Below the pieces are notes generated by a model. The model searched no databases and had not been told where the DNA came from. It was given only the letters and a program-made list of their open reading frames with translations. DNA of 64,000 nt. It comes from Amycolatopsis sp. A133 (lineage in GTDB: Bacteria; Actinomycetota; Actinomycetes; Mycobacteriales; Pseudonocardiaceae). The position numbers and the translations under genes were made by a program. Positions 57,768 to 64,000 of the stretch are shown here, one piece after another. Where the stretch lies: the NCBI RefSeq assembly GCF_031082405.1, contig NZ_JAVHJU010000069.1, positions 1-64,000 of the forward strand. The letters are read 5' to 3'. How positions within the stretch are numbered: the first letter of the stretch is position 1; each line of letters starts with the position of its first letter.

Positions 57768-59132
57768 TCAGGCCGCGGCGCCGGCGGCGGTGTCCGGCGA
57801 CCCGCCGGAGCGGCCACCGAAGAACACCTTCCGCAGCACGCCCGGCCGCATGATCGCCTGCGGCGGGTCGACCAGCCCGGCCGTGCGCAGGAACGCCTCG
57901 GTGAGCGCGGAGTCCCCCGCGGCGGCCGTGCGCAGCCGAGGCACGTAGGCGTTGGCCAGCCGGGTCGCCAGCGTCCGGCGGCCTTCGGCGCCGGGGAACC
58001 CCAGGTCGCCGCCCGCGGCCAGCGCCCACGGGGCGTCGTTGACCTTCGCCAGGTCGCGGAAGAACGCCTTCGGCCACGGTTCCCGCCCGGGACCGGTGTG
58101 CCGGCCCAGCACCTCGGCGCCGAGGGCCGCCACCGTCATGCCCTGCGCGTAGATCGGGTTGAACGAGCAGGCGGCGTCGCCCAGCACCAGCAGCCCGGCC
58201 GGCGGGGCCGCCAGCGTCTCGTAGCGCCGCCGGACACTGGCCGGGTAGTGGAACGAAACCGGCGTGGTGATCGGCTCCGCGCCCCGCACCGCCGCGTGGA
58301 TCGCCGGCACCGCCAGCGTCGCCGCGAACTCCAGGAAACCGGGCAGGTCGGCCGGCGGCCGGTCCCCGAGGATGCCGTACAGCGACAGCGAATACCGGTC
58401 GGCCAGCCGGGCCAGCGTGGCCCCGCGCGGGCTCGACGGCGTCGCGACGCACACTTCGGCGACGCCGTCACCGATCGGGTCGGGGTCCAGCGGTCCGCGG
58501 AAGTCGCACGTCGTGTAGGTCAGGTCGATCTTGACCCGCTCCTCCGGCACCTTCGGCAGCCCGAGCCCGGCGAGCCACGCCGGGGTGCGCGACCCCTTGC
58601 CCGTCGCGTCCACGACGAGCGCCGCGGCGACCTCCCGCTCGGCCGCACCGGCGGCCCTGGCCTGGATCCGGACACCGGTCACGCGCCGGCCGCCGTCGGC
58701 GGTGAGCAGGCCCTTGATGTCGGTGGCTTCGGCGAACGACACCGGCGGCAGCGCGCGCACCCGGCGGCGCAGCCGCTGCTCCAGCATCGGCCGCGACGGC
58801 GAAATGCAGGTCAGCCCGGTCCGCGTCCGCTGCAGCATCCGGCCGCCGAAGTACCAGCCGAGGCTGGTGCCGAAGTCGCCGACCGGCACGTCGTCGGCCG
58901 TCAGTTCGGCGGTGAGCCCGGGGAAGAGGCGCTCGATGATTTCGTGCCCGCGCGCCAGCAGCCCGTGGATGTGGTGGCCCTGCGGGGCCGCCCGGCGCGG
59001 CCCCGCGACGTCGCCGAGCTCGTCCCGGTCGACGACGAGGACGTGGTCGTAGGCGTCGGCGAGGACCCGGGCGGCCAGCAGGCCCGCCATGCCGGCCCCG
59101 AGGACGACGGCGTTGCGCCCGCCCGCGCTCAC
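57768..59132 (-). CDS. FAD-dependent monooxygenase (epoxidase-like group)
   Basis: 454-aa flavoprotein: NAVVLGAGMAGLLAARVLADAYDHVLVVDRDELG (GxGxxG dinucleotide motif), PQGHHIHGLLARGHEIIERLFPG, the DATGKGSRTPAWLAGLG motif, and LLVLGDAACSFNPIYAQGMTVAALGAEVL (GD motif). The PQ..H.H.LL.RG..I.E.LFPG block occurs in the polyether-epoxidase branch. An epoxide hydrolase in the same operon supports that reading, but simple hydroxylation is also possible. Start is GTG overlapping the upstream stop (GTGA). Confidence 0.83.
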   Translation of the reverse strand: MSAGGRNAVVLGAGMAGLLAARVLADAYDHVLVVDRDELGDVAGPRRAAPQGHHIHGLLARGHEIIERLFPGLTAELTADDVPVGDFGTSLGWYFGGRMLQRTRTGLTCISPSRPMLEQRLRRRVRALPPVSFAEATDIKGLLTADGGRRVTGVRIQARAAGAAEREVAAALVVDATGKGSRTPAWLAGLGLPKVPEERVKIDLTYTTCDFRGPLDPDPIGDGVAEVCVATPSSPRGATLARLADRYSLSLYGILGDRPPADLPGFLEFAATLAVPAIHAAVRGAEPITTPVSFHYPASVRRRYETLAAPPAGLLVLGDAACSFNPIYAQGMTVAALGAEVLGRHTGPGREPWPKAFFRDLAKVNDAPWALAAGGDLGFPGAEGRRTLATRLANAYVPRLRTAAAGDSALTEAFLRTAGLVDPPQAIMRPGVLRKVFFGGRSGGSPDTAAGAAA

Positions 59133-60307
59133 AGGTACGCCGTGTTCGGCTCGACCCCGCACAGCACCCGGCCGTAGAGCTCGGCGTTGGTGTCCGGGTG
59201 CATGAGGGCGTGGAGGTTGAGCGCCTGCACGTCGCGCCGGATCCGCTGGATGGGTTCCGTCGCGTACAGCGAGGACCCGCCGCTGGCCGTCGCGAGCACG
59301 TCGACGGCGGTCCCGGCCAGGCGGAACACCCGGCCCAGCGCGGCGCGCGCGGCCACCCGCTCCGCGAGGTCCCACGGGGCGCCTTCGAGGCCCTTGCGGT
59401 CCAGCAGGTCCGCCAGCCGCTGGGCGTGGAACTCCGCCTCGTCGGCCAGGTACACCGCCTCCGCGAGCTTATGGTGGGTGATCGGGGCTTCGCGGCTGCT
59501 CTCGTAGGCGGTGTAGGTGATCTTGTGGTCGAGGCGGCCCAGGAAGCCGCTGATCGCCTCCCGGACCATGCTGGCGGCGACGCCGACGAAGCTGGCGCAG
59601 CCCGTGGCCATCATCGGGGCGCGCCACACCGGGGAACCGGCGTTGAGCCGGCTCGCGTACTGCTCCTGCAGCACCAGCGGCATCGGCAGGACCCGGTCCG
59701 GCGGCACGCGGACGCCCTCGGCCACCGTGGTGACGCTGCCGGTGCCGCGCAGGCCCGAGGTGTGCCAGTCGTCGACGATGCCCAGCTGCGCCATCGGCAC
59801 CAGCGCCAGCACCGGCCACACGCCCGCGCCGTCCGGGGTGGGCGCCATCGCCAGCACGACCTGCCACTGGCTGTGCAGTGCGCCGCTGATGAACGCCCAC
59901 CGCCCGTCGACGACCAGGTCGCCGCCGTCGGGGCGGGCCGTGGCCGTGGGGCTGAGCACGCCGCACACCCGGACGTCCGGGTCGCCGAACACCTCGTCCT
60001 GCACGTGGTCGGGGAACAGGCCGGCCAGCCACGCGCCCATCGCCCACACCGCGGTGTTCCAGGCGGCGGCGCCGTCGCCGCGGGCGACCTCGCCGACGAC
60101 CCGGACGAGCGTGTTCGCGTCGGACTCGTGGCCGCCGTAGCGGGCGGGCACGCGCATCCGGACGACACCGGTGTCGAGCAGGACGCCCAGGGTGTCCTCG
60201 TGCAGCCGCCGGTTCTCGTCGTTCCACCGGGCGTTTCCGCGCAGCACGGGCAGCGCGTCCGCGACGCGGGCCCGGAGGTCGCCGGCCGTGGGGGTGGTGA
60301 CAGTCAT
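59129..60307 (-). CDS. Acyl-CoA-dehydrogenase-fold flavin monooxygenase
   Basis: 392-aa member of the group D flavin-dependent monooxygenases (HsaA/DszC-like) or acyl-CoA dehydrogenases: RVPARYGGHESDANTLVRVVGEVARGDGAAAWNTAVWAMGAWL, WAFISGALHSQWQVV, IVDDWHTSGLRGTGSV and GGSSLYATEPIQRIRRDVQALNLHALMHPDT. The catalytic Glu of acyl-CoA dehydrogenases is not evident, favouring monooxygenation with reduced flavin delivered by a reductase. It lies 13 bp after the MDR gene. Confidence 0.8.
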   Translation of the reverse strand: MTVTTPTAGDLRARVADALPVLRGNARWNDENRRLHEDTLGVLLDTGVVRMRVPARYGGHESDANTLVRVVGEVARGDGAAAWNTAVWAMGAWLAGLFPDHVQDEVFGDPDVRVCGVLSPTATARPDGGDLVVDGRWAFISGALHSQWQVVLAMAPTPDGAGVWPVLALVPMAQLGIVDDWHTSGLRGTGSVTTVAEGVRVPPDRVLPMPLVLQEQYASRLNAGSPVWRAPMMATGCASFVGVAASMVREAISGFLGRLDHKITYTAYESSREAPITHHKLAEAVYLADEAEFHAQRLADLLDRKGLEGAPWDLAERVAARAALGRVFRLAGTAVDVLATASGGSSLYATEPIQRIRRDVQALNLHALMHPDTNAELYGRVLCGVEPNTAYL

Positions 60308-60320
60308 CGGGTGCCTCTCT

Positions 60321-61328
60321 TCAGGATCGGGGGGTCGCCGGCGCGGGCCGGCCGTCCGGTCGGAAGCGCAGGAGGACCTTGCCGAAGTGGGCGCCCTCCA
60401 GCTGGGCCCGCATGGCGGGGATGATGTTCTCCAGGCCGTCGATCACGGTCTCGGGCAGGACGACCGCGCCCCGGGCCACCAGGGGCGGGAACTCGCGGGT
60501 GAACTCGGCGATCACGTCGGGGTGGTCGTCGGTGGTGAAGCCCTGCAGGGTGAGCCGCTTGGCGATGACCAGCTGCATGTTGCGGATGCCGTGCGGCTGC
60601 CCGGAAACCTGCTGTTCGGTGCCGCCGCAGAGCACGATCCGGCCGTGCGGGTTCATCGCCTCGATCGCCGCTTCGAGCTGCTGTCCGCCGACGTTGTCGT
60701 AGTAGACGTCGACGCCGCCCAGGTCGGGCCAGCCCTCGTGGTAGTCGAACGCGTCGTCGAAGCCCAGGGTCCGCACGACCCGGCCGGCCTTGTCCGGGGA
60801 GCCGACGCTGCCGATGACCCGGCCGGCGCCGCGGAGCTTGGCGAGCTGCCCGGCGACGCTGCCGACCGCGCCGGCCGCGCTGGAGACGACCACCGTGTCC
60901 CCGGGGGCGATCCGGATCCGGCTGAGGCCGACCCAGGCGACCACGGCGGAGCTGAGGTGGTGGGAGCGGCTCGGGTAGAGATCGGCGTCGACCACGTCGA
61001 ACTTCGCCGCGTCGGCCAGCGCGTACTCCCGCCACGCCAGGCGGTGCAGCACGACGTCGCCCGGGCGCTTGCCCGGATCCGCCGAGGCGACCACTTCGCC
61101 GAGGGCGTGTCCCCACATCACCTCGCCGAGGGGGAAGTCGGGGACCAGCCCGTCCAGGCACCGCATGCGCAGCAGCAGGCCGGGGTCGATGGCCATGTAC
61201 AGGTTCCGCACCAGCACCTGCCCGGGGCCCGGCTCCGGCACCGGCACCTCTTCCAGCGCCACCTCGCCCGGGATCGGCAGCGTTCCCGGCGGGTGCGTCA
61301 GCAGGCGCATCTGACGGCTCGTGGTCAT
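60321..61328 (-). CDS. NADP-dependent MDR oxidoreductase (CurA/PTGR-like)
   Basis: 335-aa medium-chain reductase: NLYMAIDPGLLLRMRCLDG, then VVVSSAAGAVGSVAGQLAKLRGAGRVIGSVGSPDKA (AAGAVGS NADP-binding variant), VDVYYDNVGGQQLEAAIEAMNPHGRIVLCGG. It matches the leukotriene-B4-dehydrogenase/CurA branch of enone double-bond reductases. The ATG at 61328 follows GAGGACAGCCAGG. A reduction step on an unsaturated intermediate of the pathway is plausible. Confidence 0.85.
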   Translation of the reverse strand: MTTSRQMRLLTHPPGTLPIPGEVALEEVPVPEPGPGQVLVRNLYMAIDPGLLLRMRCLDGLVPDFPLGEVMWGHALGEVVASADPGKRPGDVVLHRLAWREYALADAAKFDVVDADLYPSRSHHLSSAVVAWVGLSRIRIAPGDTVVVSSAAGAVGSVAGQLAKLRGAGRVIGSVGSPDKAGRVVRTLGFDDAFDYHEGWPDLGGVDVYYDNVGGQQLEAAIEAMNPHGRIVLCGGTEQQVSGQPHGIRNMQLVIAKRLTLQGFTTDDHPDVIAEFTREFPPLVARGAVVLPETVIDGLENIIPAMRAQLEGAHFGKVLLRFRPDGRPAPATPRS

Positions 61329-61366
61329 GCCTGGCTGTCCTCTCGTCGGGCCGCCCGACCGCGGGG

Positions 61367-62527
61367 TCAGGACGGCAGTGCGCGCCGGAACCGGCGAAGG
61401 TCGCCGACCAGCAGTTCGGGTTGTTCCATCGCGGCGAAGTGGCCACCGCGGTCGAACTCCGTCCACGTCACGATGCCGGTGAACGCCCGCTCGGCGAACG
61501 GGCGGATGGGCAGCACCGAGTCGTCCGGGAAGACGGCCACGCCGAGCGGCACGGACGACGGCGGTGGTGGCGGCGGGGGCGGCGAGGCGGTCGGCAGCGT
61601 GCCGGCCATCTCGAAGTACAGGCCCGCGGCGGAGGCGGCGGTGCCGGTCAGCCAGTAGAGCATGACGTTGGTGAGCAGCTGGTCGCGGTCGACGGCGTCT
61701 TCGGGCACCTTCGCCGCGCCGCTCCACTCCCGGACCTTCTCCACGATCCAGGCCAGCTGCCCGGCCGGTGAGTCGGTCAGCGCGTAGGAGAGGGTGCGGG
61801 GGCTGCTCGCCTGCAGCCGCATGTAGGCGGATCGGTCGTCCAAAAAGGACTTGAGCCGCTCCAGGCGGGCGAGGTCGACCGGAGCCAGGTCCGCGAAGGC
61901 CGCGGGATCGGCGGGCGGCGGCGTGACGAGGAAGTTCACGTGCACGCCGAGGACGTGTCCGGGGTCGACCGCGGGCAGGGTGAGGCTGATCCAGGCCCCG
62001 ACGTCGCCGCCCTGCGGGATGTACTCCTCGTAGCCGAGGCGGCGCATGAGCTCGGCCCAGGCGCGGGCGATCCGGGTGATGTCCCACCCCGGCTCGGGCA
62101 CCGGACCGGAGAAGCCGAACCCCGGCAGGGACGGGATGACCAGGTGGAAGGCGTCGGCGGGGTCGCCGCCGTGCGCGCGCGGGTCGGTGAGCGGCCCGAT
62201 CACCGACTGGAACTCGGCGATCGACCCGGGCCACCCGTGGCTGAGGAGCAGGGGAACGGCGCCGGGCTCGGGCGAGCGGACGTGCAGGAAATGGATCCGG
62301 GCGCCGTCGATCTCGGTCACGAACTGCGGAAAACCGTTGAGCCGCGCCTCCGCGGCCCGCCAGTCGTATTCGGTCCGCCAGTATTCTGCCAATTCCTTCA
62401 GATAAGCGGGTGGTACGCCGCGTTCCCACCCGGCGTCGAACCGCTCGTCCGGCCAGCGCGTGGCGGCGAGCCGGCGGCGCAATTCGGCGAGGTCGGCCTC
62501 GGGGACCTCGATCCGGAAAGGTTTCAT
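61367..62527 (-). CDS. Epoxide hydrolase (EHN family) with a poly-Pro insertion
   Basis: 386-aa alpha/beta hydrolase. The N-terminal EHN segment is FRIEVPEADLAELRRRLAATRWPDE. The oxyanion motif LLSHGWPGS, nucleophile Asp175 in QGGDVGA and catalytic His363 in GGHFAAMEQPE form the expected triad. Near the C-terminal third is PTASPPPPPPPPSSVPLGV, with eight consecutive Pro in a loop. EHN enzymes like this are used in enediyne and other biosynthetic clusters. Here it would open an epoxide made by the co-encoded oxygenases. Confidence 0.9.
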   Translation of the reverse strand: MKPFRIEVPEADLAELRRRLAATRWPDERFDAGWERGVPPAYLKELAEYWRTEYDWRAAEARLNGFPQFVTEIDGARIHFLHVRSPEPGAVPLLLSHGWPGSIAEFQSVIGPLTDPRAHGGDPADAFHLVIPSLPGFGFSGPVPEPGWDITRIARAWAELMRRLGYEEYIPQGGDVGAWISLTLPAVDPGHVLGVHVNFLVTPPPADPAAFADLAPVDLARLERLKSFLDDRSAYMRLQASSPRTLSYALTDSPAGQLAWIVEKVREWSGAAKVPEDAVDRDQLLTNVMLYWLTGTAASAAGLYFEMAGTLPTASPPPPPPPPSSVPLGVAVFPDDSVLPIRPFAERAFTGIVTWTEFDRGGHFAAMEQPELLVGDLRRFRRALPS

Positions 62528-62555
62528 TCGTCTCTTCCCCTCTGCGGCGCGGTCG

Positions 62556-63800
62556 TCAAACGCCCGCGGCCGCGCGCCCCTTCAGGTAGGCCGGGCAGTT
62601 CTTGCGCCCGTTCATGATGAAGCTGCCCTGCGGTTCGAGCCGGTCGCGCTCGACGGCGAGCTCGAGGGCGGGGTACCGCTCGAACAGCGCCGGCAGCATG
62701 ATCAGCGTGGCCACCGTCGCCAGCCGCACGCCGAGGCAGTAGTGCACGCCGTGGCCGAAGGACAGGAACGTCTTGTCCGCGCGCCGGGCGTCGAACACGT
62801 CCGCGGTGTCGCCGTGCAGCTTCGGGTCGCGCCCGATCGCCGCGTAGTCGATCAGCACCGCGTCGCCCTCGGCGATGGTGACGCCGCCGAGGCCGAACTC
62901 TTCGGTGGCGAAGCGGAAGGGCAGGTGCGCGACGGGGCATTCGACGCGCAGGGTCTCGTCCATCACGTCGGTCCACGTCACCTCGCCGTCGGCCAGCTGA
63001 CGGCGCAGCACCGGGTCGGCGAGCACGGCGATGATGGCGTAGTTCAGCGAGTTCACCATCGTCTCGGACCCGGCGCCGAGCATCAGGTGCAGCGTCCCGA
63101 TCAGCTCGGTGTCGGTCAGCCGCGATCCGTCCTCCTCCTGCGCGGCGATGAGCGCGCTGGTCAGGTCGTCGCCCGGGTGATCGTGTTTGTAGGCGACCAG
63201 GTCGGCGATCGCCTGCTCCCACTGGTCGACGTTGGCTTCGGCCTCTTCGGGCGTGAGCCGGGTGTCCACATTGACGTGTCCGCCGCGCAGCACCTCGTCG
63301 CGCGCTTCGTCGGGGACGCCGAACAGCTCGCACATCAGCCGGGCGGGCAGCGCCTGGCAGTAGCGCTGCTTGAGGTCGACGACCTCGTCCGGGTCGCCGG
63401 CCCCCAGCTCGTCGAGCAGGTCGTCGACGATCGCCCGGATCCGCGGCACCATCGCGTCGACCCGGCCGGTGGTGAACGCCTTGAGCAGCAGCCGGCGCAG
63501 GCGGGCGTGGTCTTCGCCGTCGTGGGTGGCCATGTTGTCCATCACCACCCAGCTGATCATCGGCCAGTCACGCGGGATCTCCCCGTTGACGTAAGCCGGC
63601 CAGCTGCGGCGCGGGTTCTTCGAAAACCGTTCGTCCAGCAGGATCTTCTTGGCCAGTTCGTAGTCGTGCACCGACCAGGCGAGGACACCGCCGGGCAGTT
63701 CCACCCGCGCGATCGGGCCCTGCTCCCGGAGCCGGGCGCTTTCCGCGTGGGTGTCCTTGCCCTGCGGGTCGAGGACGTACGGGCACTGGTTCTGGGTCAT
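62556..63800 (-). CDS. Cytochrome P450 (bacterial class I)
   Basis: 414-aa soluble P450. The I-helix is LMLGAGSETMVNSL (conserved acid/Thr pair present as GSET), the K-helix ExxR is ETLR, and the heme loop is FGHGVHYCLG with Cys355. The actinobacterial class I motif HARLRRLLLKAFT is present. The ATG at 63800 follows GGGGAGCAGCC. It is first in the visible tailoring operon. Redox partners are not encoded nearby. Oxidation of a natural-product scaffold is likely. Confidence 0.93.
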   Translation of the reverse strand: MTQNQCPYVLDPQGKDTHAESARLREQGPIARVELPGGVLAWSVHDYELAKKILLDERFSKNPRRSWPAYVNGEIPRDWPMISWVVMDNMATHDGEDHARLRRLLLKAFTTGRVDAMVPRIRAIVDDLLDELGAGDPDEVVDLKQRYCQALPARLMCELFGVPDEARDEVLRGGHVNVDTRLTPEEAEANVDQWEQAIADLVAYKHDHPGDDLTSALIAAQEEDGSRLTDTELIGTLHLMLGAGSETMVNSLNYAIIAVLADPVLRRQLADGEVTWTDVMDETLRVECPVAHLPFRFATEEFGLGGVTIAEGDAVLIDYAAIGRDPKLHGDTADVFDARRADKTFLSFGHGVHYCLGVRLATVATLIMLPALFERYPALELAVERDRLEPQGSFIMNGRKNCPAYLKGRAAAGV

Positions 63801-63930
63801 GACGGCTGCTCCCCTGGAAATGGCGCTCGGCGGGATTCGCGGGGGTCTGGCCGATCTGATCCGGGGATCGTCGGCAACCGCGGCGCGACTCCACCACGGT
63901 ATAACTGCCGTCAGGAATTCACTTCTTCCG

Positions 63931-63955
63931 GAATGCTTTCGGGGCACCGGCATTC
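63931..63955. promoter_or_regulatory. Inverted repeat upstream of the P450 operon
   Basis: GAATGC (63931-63936) and GCATTC (63950-63955) flank a 13-bp spacer in an AT-richer patch about 130 bp before the P450 ATG. It is a weak operator candidate. The window ends 45 bp further, so any regulator lies outside. Confidence 0.35.
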
Positions 63956-64000
63956 TGCGAGATGTCGCCGCGGAGCGCATTGCTATCTTCAATCAAGTAA

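Noticed and set aside
1..64000. tRNA or rRNA genes, insertion sequences
   Set aside because: No tRNA cloverleaf, rRNA stretch or transposase gene was recognised on either strand by reading. A dedicated tRNA search was not possible.

Overview
The window is very GC-rich (roughly 70 percent or more by eye) and has third-position G/C codon use, many GTG starts, strong GGAGG ribosome sites, a SARP-type regulator, IclR and PucR regulators, and secreted proteins with Ala-rich signal peptides. This fits a filamentous actinomycete. The gene style suggests Pseudonocardiaceae, perhaps Amycolatopsis, but that is inference because no rRNA or marker gene is present.

Region 1 (1-25,260) is mixed chromosome. 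It opens with an arabinanase (GH43) and a beta-galactosidase (GH35) behind a perfect LacI-type palindrome. A cytosine-deaminase-like amidohydrolase, a STAS protein and a SARP regulator follow. The SARP lies beside textbook 11-bp-spaced direct repeats in front of a secreted DUF6294 protein. Then come a double universal stress protein, a prepilin peptidase, a TIGR01777 epimerase, a PucR regulator and an HSL-type esterase. A compact catabolic locus at 15.2-21.4 kb holds an MDR dehydrogenase, an intradiol dioxygenase, a citrate-synthase/citryl-CoA-lyase-like protein, a CaiB/BaiF CoA-transferase, an IclR regulator and an amidohydrolase. It carries the same palindrome in front of both outward operons. 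A secreted Asp/His-rich protein and a secreted beta-helix protein close the region. Two truncated gene remnants are also present.

Region 2 (25,270-53,510) is a complete-looking contractile injection system (eCIS/CIS, phage-tail-like) of the Streptomyces type. It encodes a DUF4255 cap protein, an AAA+ ATPase, a DUF4157 protein, a sheath, two tube-type proteins, a LysM baseplate protein, a VgrG-like spike, a PAAR tip, gp25-like and J-like baseplate proteins, a tail-protein-I-like protein, and two predicted membrane-anchored accessory proteins. It also has a 940-residue repeat protein and a 1,364-residue TolB/VWA surface protein. An inverted cassette carries a large effector with a nuclease-like C-terminus and a small downstream protein that is a candidate immunity factor. 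The four promoter regions of the five structural and effector units carry the same TGCCC-N4-GGGCA palindrome about 60-100 bp before the first gene. I read this as one regulon. A sensor-less NarL-type histidine kinase, a response regulator and a LuxR protein with a degenerate receiver lie next to the cluster and are the likeliest controllers.

Region 3 (53,510-64,000) has a LysR regulator divergent from an SDR-like protein that lacks the catalytic Tyr and a SnoaL-like protein. A minus-strand operon that continues to the window edge encodes a P450, an epoxide hydrolase, an MDR reductase, an acyl-CoA-dehydrogenase-fold monooxygenase, an FAD monooxygenase, a glycosyltransferase and an AdoMet-decarboxylase-like protein. 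It looks like tailoring genes of a specialised-metabolite cluster, but no scaffold-building enzyme is visible in the window.
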